A stretch of 44,721 nucleotides of DNA, taken from positions 1-44,721 of the IMG/VR virus record IMGVR_UViG_3300024518_003042, one strand, 5' to 3'. Below are positions 1 to 7,494 of this stretch, in pieces. The DNA is from a virus. Each line of letters starts with the position of its first letter. Positions within the stretch are counted from its first letter, which is position 1. Under the pieces are notes generated by a model. That model was not told the origin of the DNA, made no database searches, and worked only from the letters and a program-made list of their open reading frames with translations. The position numbers were made by a program, and so were the translations under genes.

Positions 1-157
1 AGTGAAAGTACAATTCGTGGAATGGATATTCCGGATTTGTTTTGTTTGGTACTATTCTGATTACTTGATTACCTGGTTCAGGTTTCCACAAATTGTCTTG
101 TTTTTGTGTTTTTGTTTGAAGTTTTTGTAACTTTTTTCTTACTGCTTCTAAATCCAT
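1..157 (-). CDS. gp32: gp32-like single-stranded DNA-binding protein (N-terminal part, cut by window edge)
   Basis: Only the first 52 residues are inside the window; the gene runs off the left edge. It starts at an ATG at 157 with a weak purine-rich leader. A basic, Lys/Gln-rich N-terminal segment (residues 1-20) is followed by DNLWKPEPGNQVIRIVPNK, which matches the start of the T4-type gp32 core (LWKPE...G.AVIRFLP) found in T4-like marine phages. In T4, gp32 coats single-stranded DNA in replication, recombination and repair and regulates its own mRNA. The leader of about 200 nt holds an early-type promoter at 207-238 and a two-box late-type promoter at 316-343, so dual-phase expression is likely. 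The fold call rests on a short segment but is fairly specific. Confidence 0.8.
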   Translation of the reverse strand, partial: MDLEAVRKKLQKLQTKTQKQDNLWKPEPGNQVIRIVPNKTNPEYPFHELYFH

Positions 158-206
158 AATGATTCTCTTTTTACTTGTTATTGATTAATTAATTATTTAT
201 TATTAC

Positions 207-238
207 TTAATATACAAAAGAATTTGTTAATATCCAAA
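207..238 (-). promoter_or_regulatory. Early-type promoter for gp32
   Basis: On the minus strand, TTTGG is followed by exactly 19 nt and then TATATTAA, about 50 nt upstream of the gp32 start. The spacing is identical to the early-type promoters at 5146-5178, 26286-26318, 26988-27020 and 37415-37447. It lacks the CTTTTAC palindrome seen in those copies. It fits the Bacteroidetes -33/-7 arrangement. Confidence 0.5.
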
Positions 239-315
239 TCTTTCTCGTTAATACTTATTTTTCAATTGTTAATTTTTAGTTGTGTTATTTGTTATTTGTT
301 ATTCTTTGTATGGTA

Positions 316-343
316 ATAAATATACAGTTATTTTTCAAACGTT
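316..343 (-). promoter_or_regulatory. Two-box late-type promoter far upstream of gp32
   Basis: The minus strand reads AACGTTTG, 12 nt, ATATTTAT. The same two boxes with the same 12-nt gap lie upstream of the sheath gene (30536-30563) and, with one change (AACGTTTA), upstream of the scaffold gene (40299-40326). At this site and the sheath site the upstream box extends to AAGTATAACGTTTG. Confidence 0.55.
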
Positions 344-356
344 ATACTTTTGGTAA

Positions 357-755
357 TTATTTTTTGTATTTTATTCGTTGTATAAAAAATATTTCTGTAT
401 CAATTCGTTTTAATCCTTCATCACCTGTAAGTAGTAAACAGTTTCTATATGTGTCCCAATCCACCACAAAACTTGTATCTAGTACTCCGTTGTTATGTAA
501 CTGTATTACCTCATTTAATGCGTTTATGCTGTACATAGTATTGGTGTCCTTCTTACGATGTACCAATATACTACCCGGTAAAAACTTCAAGTTTGGGTTT
601 ACCTCAATATTGTAACTACATATCACTTCGTGTGGAGTTTGTGTACTCAATACGAATATTTTGTCATACACAACATTGAAGCCATCTATAATAGTGTCTA
701 GGGTTTTATGTACGTCTTTTTTAGTTGAGAACGTACATATTAGTTGTGTTTTCAT
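357..755 (-). CDS. Hypothetical protein (132 aa)
   Basis: I do not recognise a family. The product is a compact, mixed alpha/beta-looking soluble protein of 132 residues with no signal peptide or membrane segment and a basic C-terminus (RIKYKK). It starts 10 nt after the stop of the 722-aa gene and is probably co-transcribed with the polymerase-like gene. The leader AGGAGCT before the ATG looks like a Shine-Dalgarno (SD) sequence. It is the last gene before gp32, so a replication-linked role is possible, but this rests on position only. Confidence 0.6.
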   Translation of the reverse strand: MKTQLICTFSTKKDVHKTLDTIIDGFNVVYDKIFVLSTQTPHEVICSYNIEVNPNLKFLPGSILVHRKKDTNTMYSINALNEVIQLHNNGVLDTSFVVDWDTYRNCLLLTGDEGLKRIDTEIFFIQRIKYKK

Positions 756-764
756 TCATAGCTC

Positions 765-2933
765 CTAATTTGATCTTCTTGTGTCTACTTTAGTAGAAAT
801 ACACTTTCGCATACTATCTCCATAACCACTCGCAACTTTTTGACTTGTACCGGCAGTTCTCCAAGTATCTGTACATATTGAATTTACTCCATCGTCACTA
901 TTCATAATTATAGCACCAGACTTTGAATCAATTTTACACGTTTGTCTTAAATGTTTTTTAAGTCCTTCTTTACCATCGATAGTTGTTACATCACCCTTGT
1001 ATCCGGTGTTGGATGCTAAGCAACCTCTTATGTCTTGTGGTTGAGCTCCTCGAATACCCATTTGTACAATCATTTTTCCATCTCCACCATCAATGTAGGA
1101 ATCGAAATGCATTGCGTCCATAACAGTACTAATATAACCTGAAACGTTTGGTCCATTTATTCCATCTTTCGGGAATCCTAAAACTTTGTCAGCATTTCTA
1201 ATAGAATTAACTACTTTATCGTGAGAAGAATTAACTGCTGTTTTTTCGTTGTGTTTAATATCAACACATTTTTTAACACTATGATCATCAAAATTTATAT
1301 CAGGATATTTAGTTCTTAGTTTTTTAGACGTAGATATTTCTCCTACTTTTGTCATGATTTTTCCATACGGTTCAAAAGCAGGCTTCTTATTGGAATCCAA
1401 TAATAGTTGAGAGTGTTCCTGCATTAATTTTACTTTTTCCTGTGTTGACAGTAACGTTATATCTTTCCCTTGTGATTTTAAATAATTATTATAACCTGTA
1501 TTGTTTTCTAGTTGATTCATATACTTAGACATTTCCGGTATATTAAGTATGGATATCATAGTATCGTCTATGTTTACTAAATTTGAACTTTGTACAGATT
1601 GTTGTTTTACATCTGATACTGTTTCGATAGCTGTGTCCAATGCCTTAGTAATTGTTGCCGCTGCCTCTTTTCCATATTGTTCTTTAATTACACCGAAACG
1701 AGATTTCGGTGTTGTATTATTATGTGGATCTTTTAAATTATCGTCTTTTTTATTTGATACAGATACTGTTGTTGTTCGTCCTCTGTCATCAACTCCAATT
1801 ACAAAAGTGTCATGATATTTTCTAAATTTCTTAAATGATTTTAATTCAGATTGATAATGTGTTATGTCGTCTTGATTTTTGTCTTTAGTCGCGTTTGCTA
1901 AAAGATTTGTAAGTTTACTCTGTACTTCATTATCAATATCTTTTTCCGATTGTAGTGTTGTGTGTGGTTTACTAGTATCAAGATTTGTGTCTTCAGCTAG
2001 AATTTTACGTGTTGATAATGTTCCATCGTACGCTACTCTAGCCCATTCTAAATATGGTTCGTCTTTTCCGTCAAATCCCTTTTTACCTTTTAGATAAAAT
2101 ACTGAGTTTGGTATGTTTTTTATTCTTTCAAGTTCATTCTGAGCAAATGCTTCTCGTATAGCAATATATTCAGCACCACTCGGATCAGTAGGTTCTATTC
2201 CAAGAGATCTCAATGTTACACTTTCAGCCGAAGTTGGAAACTTAGATCGACCTGATCTAGAATTCATTTGTTCCAATATTGAATTAATTTGTTCTTTATT
2301 GTGTTGTGTAAAAACTTTTACATCTAGTGAATTTAATGCACTACAATATATAGATTCACCCTGTGAAGCTATTGCCCCACCAGCTCCTGCGTCACCCATA
2401 TCTCGTTTCTGTTGAAGTTCTAATTGAGTTGTTTTATATTGTTGTTGTTCTATTTGTGGAGTATTAGAATCTTTTGCTTTTTTTATCGCCTTTTTTTCGA
2501 CCGGAAGTAATCCGGCTCCAGATGCCATTGTATTAGGTCGATCACTCTTTTCGTCGTCAGTTTCAGGATTGTACTTCGACTTTTCAGAGTCTTCCTTAGA
2601 TGTGTCGTCATCCTGTCCTTTTTCATCATCATTCTTGTCAGCTTTTTCGTAATTTGGTTTCTCGTCTACCGCTTTATCTCTAGCCTCTTCAGAGTTAAAA
2701 TCTATAAGTTCATCCGTTTCCGTATTTTTAGCATAAAACTTTTCTTCCTTTTCTGTGATTAGTGTAGGTCCGTCCATTAAGTTACCCACAAACTCATATA
2801 TAAAACTCTCCGGTAAATCATACTTTACTAACGAGTTAACCAACTCAGTAATATGTTCCGGGTTTTGTGGATTAGGTTGTCCATCGTCTACACGTTGTGC
2901 CCATTCCCTTAATATTGTATTTATAACTCTCAT
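765..2933 (-). CDS. Large protein of unknown function with acidic linker (722 aa)
   Basis: The start ATG overlaps the stop of the polymerase-like gene as ATGA, so the two are translationally coupled. Residues 1-60 form a helical region (INTILREWAQRVDDGQPNP) of a type I associate with large virion proteins of T4-like marine phages. A motif FYAKNTETDELIDF follows near residues 66-80. Residues about 80-150 are a highly acidic, Asp/Glu/Lys/Ser-rich disordered linker. The remainder is a long soluble domain with paired cysteines near the C-terminus (IRGCLASN, RQTCKID, SICTDTW, MRKCIS). ITE at residues 59-61 could be a prohead-protease-type site. A virion or injected protein is possible; enzymatic function is unknown. 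Confidence 0.65.
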   Translation of the reverse strand: MRVINTILREWAQRVDDGQPNPQNPEHITELVNSLVKYDLPESFIYEFVGNLMDGPTLITEKEEKFYAKNTETDELIDFNSEEARDKAVDEKPNYEKADKNDDEKGQDDDTSKEDSEKSKYNPETDDEKSDRPNTMASGAGLLPVEKKAIKKAKDSNTPQIEQQQYKTTQLELQQKRDMGDAGAGGAIASQGESIYCSALNSLDVKVFTQHNKEQINSILEQMNSRSGRSKFPTSAESVTLRSLGIEPTDPSGAEYIAIREAFAQNELERIKNIPNSVFYLKGKKGFDGKDEPYLEWARVAYDGTLSTRKILAEDTNLDTSKPHTTLQSEKDIDNEVQSKLTNLLANATKDKNQDDITHYQSELKSFKKFRKYHDTFVIGVDDRGRTTTVSVSNKKDDNLKDPHNNTTPKSRFGVIKEQYGKEAAATITKALDTAIETVSDVKQQSVQSSNLVNIDDTMISILNIPEMSKYMNQLENNTGYNNYLKSQGKDITLLSTQEKVKLMQEHSQLLLDSNKKPAFEPYGKIMTKVGEISTSKKLRTKYPDINFDDHSVKKCVDIKHNEKTAVNSSHDKVVNSIRNADKVLGFPKDGINGPNVSGYISTVMDAMHFDSYIDGGDGKMIVQMGIRGAQPQDIRGCLASNTGYKGDVTTIDGKEGLKKHLRQTCKIDSKSGAIIMNSDDGVNSICTDTWRTAGTSQKVASGYGDSMRKCISTKVDTRRSN

Positions 2934-4279
2934 TTCGGTATTTCCGTTTTATTTAATGTGTGATAATCAGTTCCTATACTTAGTGTAACCGGATATCCAC
3001 CTTGTTCCATTATCTTATTTATTTCTTGTATTGTTTCTTTTCCGTCTTCCACGTTGTAGTCGAATAGTAAAGAATCATATGTATATAACACCATCTTTGT
3101 TTTTTTATCCTGTAAATATGTGTGTAATTCGTCTAACATCAACATATTACGTTCAGTTTCCATATTTTGTAATAAATAGTTGAAAAGTTTATTTCTGTTA
3201 ATATCACTGAAGAAATGATGATGCATCCGTTTACTGAATATAGGTGTTGTTATGTATCCATCTTCTTTAAATGTGGCCCACAAATTGTCTATGAACTTTT
3301 TAGTTTGTTGAAAGTATGGTATGTGTTTATATTCGTCTTGTATCCCACCATATAATTGTCTGAAACTAATTGTCTTACTTTCATTGTACTGTTCTTCCGT
3401 TAATGTATCCGTGTCAAAATACTGTTTACCCAAATAAATATGTATGTTTTCTGTACTTGGAAATGTGTAACCGATTAGTGTAGCAATTAAACGTAAATGA
3501 TATGCGTCATAGTCAAAGCTCAACAGGAATCCGTCTTTTTCGTGTCTACTTATAAATGTTTTACGTGTTTCATCATCTTTCTTTAATGCTCCATAGTTTA
3601 TACCTGCGTGTCGGTTACTAGGTCTACCTGTGGTTGTGTATATGTTGTATTCTGAAAATGTTAAATTGTTTTCGAGTCCGTTTCTTCCAAAGGTATCTAT
3701 GAATTTTAAGTAGTCAACGAATAACCCTTCTGATTCTATTTTTTGTAGTCCTTCTATCACGTATTTATTGTAATCACGTATTGATTGACTAGTACCTAAT
3801 TCTACAGTTTTAAACTTTTCCCGTATCTCAACACATTTTTCATAATGTTTTGTAATTGGTACAACATCGTTGGCATCAGGATATGTTGACATTTGTCGGT
3901 ACAGAAAGTCGTGTGCTTTTGTGTCTGTACTGTTGGTATCAAGTGGTTTATTCGTTTGAAAGTAGTGTTGTAGGTCTAAATCGTACATTTCCTCACGTTG
4001 ATAAAAATATAGAAAAGCCTTCTTGTTTAGTACATACAATTTATCAGGTAACTCGAGAAAGTCCCTTAAATCGTACGAAACCTGTATTAAATCGTTGTTA
4101 TTGTACCCTATTATGTATTCTTCGTCTATTTCGGGATTGTAGATGTATATAAACGATATTCTGTTACGTGCGTAATGTTTGTAGATATCTGAGTAGAATG
4201 GAATTACTAGTGCATAAGGAGTTTCATCCAAGTCACCTTTCATTTTACTATATTCTTGTTCAGTCTCTACATAAACCAT
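2930..4279 (-). CDS. Divergent family A DNA polymerase-like protein (449 aa)
   Basis: All the core family A polymerase motifs can be placed in order. TTTGRPSN at 215-222 matches the TGRLSS region. FDYDAYHLRLIA at 255-266 is motif A, with D256 in the catalytic position. ESKTISFRQLYGG at 300-312 is motif B (K302, Y310, G311). NYLLQ at 367-371 corresponds to the N-x-P-x-Q segment. YTYDSLLFD at 399-407 is motif C, with D402. The usual DYSQIELR and HDE residues are changed (DYDAYHLR, YDS). The first 110 residues look like a degenerate exonuclease fold without a visible DxE. At 449 aa it is shorter than the Klenow fragment. It probably makes DNA, in replication or repair, next to gp32. T4 itself uses a family B polymerase, so this is atypical. 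Confidence 0.75.
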   Translation of the reverse strand: MVYVETEQEYSKMKGDLDETPYALVIPFYSDIYKHYARNRISFIYIYNPEIDEEYIIGYNNNDLIQVSYDLRDFLELPDKLYVLNKKAFLYFYQREEMYDLDLQHYFQTNKPLDTNSTDTKAHDFLYRQMSTYPDANDVVPITKHYEKCVEIREKFKTVELGTSQSIRDYNKYVIEGLQKIESEGLFVDYLKFIDTFGRNGLENNLTFSEYNIYTTTGRPSNRHAGINYGALKKDDETRKTFISRHEKDGFLLSFDYDAYHLRLIATLIGYTFPSTENIHIYLGKQYFDTDTLTEEQYNESKTISFRQLYGGIQDEYKHIPYFQQTKKFIDNLWATFKEDGYITTPIFSKRMHHHFFSDINRNKLFNYLLQNMETERNMLMLDELHTYLQDKKTKMVLYTYDSLLFDYNVEDGKETIQEINKIMEQGGYPVTLSIGTDYHTLNKTEIPK

Positions 4280-4303
4280 ATGTTAAATATACAACAATTT
4301 TCT

Positions 4304-5104
4304 CTATTTTACAACTTTCATTCCAATTACTTCGACAGTTTGTCGTTTAACAGTTTTCATCTCGTATTTACGAGTGTCGTCGTTCCATTGTTGGAATGTG
4401 TCCATTTCACCAAATGTAATGGGTTTCAACTTTAATTTGTAAGTCTTGTTTTTAATACGTTTTCCACTCTTTTTGTTACCCACTTTAATAACAGGAAGTC
4501 CGTATTCATGACCTGAATAGTAATAAACGTTAAAATGCTTAAATTGTAGTTCCAATCTTAAATCACCCATATTGTGATAGTAGTAAGCAACTCCTTCACC
4601 AACTGATAAGTTTCTTTCAAACGTAACTTCAACAGTTTCATCATATCCAACTTCTTTAATAGTTAAACTCTTAGTATCAATGTCAACCTTATCTTTAGCT
4701 AGTTTGTCAATCCAAAATTGAGATTTTTCAATGGTACCAACTATATTATTGTCGGCGTTTTCAACTAACCAATTAAAGTATTTAGCGTCTCTATCAAATA
4801 CTTCTTTAATTGTCCACTCACTATACTTACCAAATCCAACTACGGTATTTTCGCCGTTACAAACATATACCTTCTGTTTGTATCCGTTTTTAATCCAACT
4901 ACCAGAACCACGTACTGTTTCGTCTATTGTATAATTCTTACCATAAATTTCTTCAACTTTTTCAATGGCACGTTGTTTGTCCAATGCCAAGTTTTTGTGA
5001 AATGTGTAGTTCACATTGTAATACTTGTAAGGACCATTCCATTGTTCAACTTTTTCAATGTGCCACAATGTGTAATATTTATTAGCTTTTCCTATTGTTG
5101 TCAT
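4304..5104 (-). CDS. Protein with ExoX C-terminal-like motif (266 aa)
   Basis: Residues 91-116 (FGKYSEWTIKEV...YFNWLVEN) match the short FGKYKG-T--EV---YL-WLVEN motif of the exodeoxyribonuclease X-like C-terminal or DUF3820 family, often appended to nucleic-acid enzymes. The rest is unassigned. The C-terminal 100 residues are basic and beta-rich (KVGNKKSGKRIKNKTYKLKLK) and may bind nucleic acid. No catalytic exonuclease motif is visible, so I do not call it a nuclease. It has its own early-type palindromic promoter at 5136-5178 and the early leader TAAGAGTTATG, and leads into the polymerase-like gene. Confidence 0.6.
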   Translation of the reverse strand: MTTIGKANKYYTLWHIEKVEQWNGPYKYYNVNYTFHKNLALDKQRAIEKVEEIYGKNYTIDETVRGSGSWIKNGYKQKVYVCNGENTVVGFGKYSEWTIKEVFDRDAKYFNWLVENADNNIVGTIEKSQFWIDKLAKDKVDIDTKSLTIKEVGYDETVEVTFERNLSVGEGVAYYYHNMGDLRLELQFKHFNVYYYSGHEYGLPVIKVGNKKSGKRIKNKTYKLKLKPITFGEMDTFQQWNDDTRKYEMKTVKRQTVEVIGMKVVK

Positions 5105-5135
5105 AACTCTTATTATTAACTGTTAATCTTATTTC

Positions 5136-5178
5136 CTTTTACTTAGTAAAAGTACAACATTTTCACCACAAATCCAAA
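5136..5178 (-). promoter_or_regulatory. Early-type promoter with palindrome
   Basis: On the minus strand TTTGG is followed by 19 nt and then TACTTTTAC. The box is embedded in a perfect inverted repeat, CTTTTAC TAA GTAAAAG (5136-5152). Upstream sequence (AATAATTGCA...AAATTTGGATTTGTGG) is shared with the copy at 26276-26318, and more loosely with 26978-27020. It drives the ExoX-C-like, polymerase-like and 722-aa genes. The palindrome overlapping the -7 box suggests an operator or a 5' RNA hairpin. Confidence 0.65.
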
Positions 5179-5214
5179 TTTTATTGCAATTATTTTTCTA
5201 GCTTCGTAACAAAA

Positions 5215-5691
5215 TTACGAAGTGATTGAGTCAACGTGTTTATTAAAGATCTTACTTGGAATTCTATGTTCCATATTGGGTTCGTGTTTAATTTCTAGTA
5301 ATCCTGTATAATATAACGTGTTTTGGTCGGGATTGATGATTTCGTCTTTTCCACCTATAACAACGGTTCCGGTAATTTCTTCTTCACCAACACTTGTTTC
5401 AATGTCCAAGTTGTCATAGTATGTCCATTCGTTAATTGTTGACGGATTAAATAGCAGTAATTCTGTTTTTACGTGTGTTGCTAGTTTATGGGCAAAGTAG
5501 CCTCCCATACTTGACCCAACGATTAAGTCAGGTTTTAATTTGTCTACTATTTGTAGAGTTTCTTCGAATATAGTTTCCGGGTTTTCTTCATAATCCATAT
5601 AAGGAGCGTAAACTACTCCTTTAGTAGCTAAGTGTCTAACTTTCTTAACTCCTTTACTTTCAAATCCGTGAAGATATAATATTTTTTTCAT
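5215..5691 (-). CDS. Alpha/beta-hydrolase, UPF0227/YqiA-like esterase
   Basis: The 158-residue product begins MKKILYLHGFESKG, the typical first strand and oxyanion loop of small YqiA-type hydrolases. It has the nucleophile elbow GSSMGG at 59-64 (Ser61), an acidic candidate at D116 in VIGGKDEIIN, and a catalytic His at H142 in EHRIP. The whole fold appears intact. Substrate is unknown; YqiA-like enzymes hydrolyse short acyl esters in vitro. It stands alone behind an early-type promoter at 5708-5749, which suggests an auxiliary host-takeover or metabolic role rather than a structural one. Confidence 0.75.
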   Translation of the reverse strand: MKKILYLHGFESKGVKKVRHLATKGVVYAPYMDYEENPETIFEETLQIVDKLKPDLIVGSSMGGYFAHKLATHVKTELLLFNPSTINEWTYYDNLDIETSVGEEEITGTVVIGGKDEIINPDQNTLYYTGLLEIKHEPNMEHRIPSKIFNKHVDSITS

Positions 5692-5707
5692 AGTCAGTTC
5701 TTTAACT

Positions 5708-5749
5708 GTTTTACATAGTAAATGTACAACAATTAATTGGAAAAAACAA
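5708..5749 (-). promoter_or_regulatory. Early-type promoter, imperfect palindrome
   Basis: The minus strand has TTG, 20 nt, TACATTTAC, then GTAAAAC, so the palindrome arms are mismatched (CATTTAC TAT GTAAAAC). The following leader, ACAGTTAAAGAACT, is shared with the promoter at 37405-37447. It lies directly upstream of the hydrolase gene. Confidence 0.55.
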
Positions 5750-5771
5750 GAAAAAACTAATTTATTTTTTA

Positions 5772-6029
5772 TTAATCCTCAAATTCTTCTTCGTCGATGA
5801 AGTCTTGGTTTTCATCTATAAATTCTGAATCATACACATCAACCGAATCATCTTCGAAATTATCAATAGTTTCTCGCATTAAATTAATAAGCGAATCAAA
5901 CGTGGTTGTATCTTCTCCGTCTTCTGTCATTATAATTTTATCTAATTCTGATAAGTACCCATCCATTATACCAGAAAAGGACATAAATATATCGTGTAGC
6001 TCTTCTGCTCCTTTGTCTGTTAGTGCCAT
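5772..6029 (-). CDS. Small acidic protein (85 aa)
   Basis: The product is strongly acidic, especially its last 35 residues (DNFEDDSVDVYDSEF, then DEEEFED). Residues 1-50 are probably helical. The start overlaps the stop of the metallopeptidase gene by one base (TAATG), so it is the last gene of the internal-head-protein operon. I do not recognise a family. DNA mimicry or charge balancing of basic co-packaged proteins is conceivable but speculative. Confidence 0.6.
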   Translation of the reverse strand: MALTDKGAEELHDIFMSFSGIMDGYLSELDKIIMTEDGEDTTTFDSLINLMRETIDNFEDDSVDVYDSEFIDENQDFIDEEEFED

Positions 6030-6727
6030 TATTTTATACCTAATTTTTTAATATTCTTTTTTTCTTTTTTTGTTGTTCTGCTGTATGTAGCAGATGGATT
6101 GTTTAAAATTGTTCCTTCGTCAACTAGACCCATTTTTTTAGCTTCCCGTAACCACTTACCTTTTACTATTTGCCAATACTTGTCTTTACGGAAATTAGCT
6201 TTATTATTTTTGTGCCAAGCATCCATCACTTGTTCCATTGTTTTACCTGTGTGTTCCATTACAGTTTCAAACCCACGTAAGTAAGCCTGAATTTCGTTAC
6301 CTTGTAATAAGTATCCAACATAGTAAGCCGGATCGTTTGGATTACGTTTAACATACTTTACCCACTTGTCTTGAAATGCGTCTTGTGCTACGTGTTCTAA
6401 TTCGTGTCGGAACATTTCACGTAATTCGGATATTAAGTCTTTTAGTGCAGCTGGAAATTGGTGTGGATTGTATTGAATTAGTCCTACAATATTATCCTTG
6501 GTATCTTTTGCGGCGTTGATGTTAAATGACCATTTTAAATTCTTGATAGGGGTAAACTTAATTTTAACCGTTACATTTTGTGGACTTTCATCTTGGTCGT
6601 TTCGTGGAGGCTTTATTGTAAAATCCGGTGGAGTGAACATAAATGATTTCTTACTTGTCCACGATTTTTTAAATTGTAGTAACAAGTCATCTATCTCGGT
6701 TCTATATTCATATTCTTTTAATATCAT
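6029..6727 (-). CDS. Putative zinc metallopeptidase (HExxH)
   Basis: RHELEHVAQD contains an HExxH zinc-binding motif, H108-E109-L-E-H112, in a helix preceded by a strand-like segment, as in zincin peptidases. A third ligand may be Glu144 or a nearby residue in GNEIQAYLRGFE, a common Glu-zincin position. The C-terminus is very basic (KKEKKNIKKLGIK). No signal peptide is seen. It sits at the end of the operon of candidate internal head proteins, overlapping the preceding gene by 4 nt, so a protease injected with the DNA is plausible. The substrate is unknown. The motif is clear, the role is inferred. Confidence 0.65.
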   Translation of the reverse strand: MILKEYEYRTEIDDLLLQFKKSWTSKKSFMFTPPDFTIKPPRNDQDESPQNVTVKIKFTPIKNLKWSFNINAAKDTKDNIVGLIQYNPHQFPAALKDLISELREMFRHELEHVAQDAFQDKWVKYVKRNPNDPAYYVGYLLQGNEIQAYLRGFETVMEHTGKTMEQVMDAWHKNNKANFRKDKYWQIVKGKWLREAKKMGLVDEGTILNNPSATYSRTTKKEKKNIKKLGIK

Positions 6728-7110
6728 TTCTTTACCAATTTACCTTTTTGTGGATCTTTAGTTGGGTCGTCTGTGATGGTAGGTGTGTTGAATTTAGTGT
6801 CGTCTAAATCATCAATCTTTGTCCAATCAGGTAATACGTTTTTGTTTGTTCCATCTGAGTTAGACGTTGCTGCTAACTGTGATTTGATATCACTTACATC
6901 ATCACCATTAACAATACTACTTAAATCCGAATTCGGATGTCTTATCATTCCTTCAAGACTTTTATCAAATACCTTATTTAGTCTACTTGCTTCCCAAGAT
7001 TTAGCATAACTTGCTTTAGTAGCAAACGGCCATAGTTGATCTGCAGTTGTCATATCTGTAGAGTTTGTTCCCTCTTTAATAGCGTTATATATGTCACGAA
7101 GTTTAATCAT
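6724..7110 (-). CDS. Candidate internal head protein (128 aa)
   Basis: The N-terminus MIKLRDIYNAIKE-GT resembles the capsid-targeting peptide found on many neighbours: a basic amphipathic start ending in I-x-E followed by Gly, which could be a prohead-protease site at residues 11-13. The rest is polar and Thr/Asp/Lys-rich with little predicted order beyond residues 20-60. The family is unknown. It overlaps the metallopeptidase start by 4 nt and follows another MIKLRN protein, so the three look co-translated. Confidence 0.6.
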   Translation of the reverse strand: MIKLRDIYNAIKEGTNSTDMTTADQLWPFATKASYAKSWEASRLNKVFDKSLEGMIRHPNSDLSSIVNGDDVSDIKSQLAATSNSDGTNKNVLPDWTKIDDLDDTKFNTPTITDDPTKDPQKGKLVKK

Positions 7111-7494
7111 TTAAACATCAATTTTTTGGTTGTGTGTTTTAAAGTCTTTCTTCCTCATTACCGTTTTACTGATAAAGTCAAATTCCTTACCATCCCATTT
7201 TAACACAAATGGTACATTTACATCATTGTTCATATCGTGTAGTACTGCCTCTGCTTCGTGTCCTAGTTTAGGTATAGTTTTGCCGTACTTCTTATACGTC
7301 TGTTTAAATAGATGTATTAGTTCTGCTGTGTTAATTGGTTTGCCGTTACGTGAATCATTTACTCGGTCCATAAAATGTTTGGTAAAGTTAATATCAATAC
7401 CTACTTTACTAAACAGTTTGTCCGCATACTTTTCTACTGCATTTAAGTCGCCTTGACTAATGTCTTCAAATAATATGTTACGGAGTTTAATCAT
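7111..7494 (-). CDS. Candidate internal head protein (127 aa, MIKLRNILFED start)
   Basis: It starts MIKLRNILFEDISQ, like other proteins here with a proposed capsid-targeting peptide. The mature part is a compact domain: GIDINFTKHFMDRVNDSRNGKPIN, then LIHLFKQTYKKYGKTIPKL, then a C-terminal VPFVLKWDGKEFDFISKTVMRKK. This overall pattern (His-Phe-x-x-Arg-x-n-Asp, then VLxxD and TVM) recurs in T4-like marine phages and loosely recalls small RNase-type toxin folds. That comparison is weak. The start overlaps the last base of the polyprotein gene stop. Confidence 0.65.
   Translation of the reverse strand: MIKLRNILFEDISQGDLNAVEKYADKLFSKVGIDINFTKHFMDRVNDSRNGKPINTAELIHLFKQTYKKYGKTIPKLGHEAEAVLHDMNNDVNVPFVLKWDGKEFDFISKTVMRKKDFKTHNQKIDV

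Noticed and set aside
158-356. Possible small gene in the gp32 leader
   Set aside because: The plus-strand frame crossing it has no leader, and the minus strand holds only promoter-like sequence with stops in all frames.
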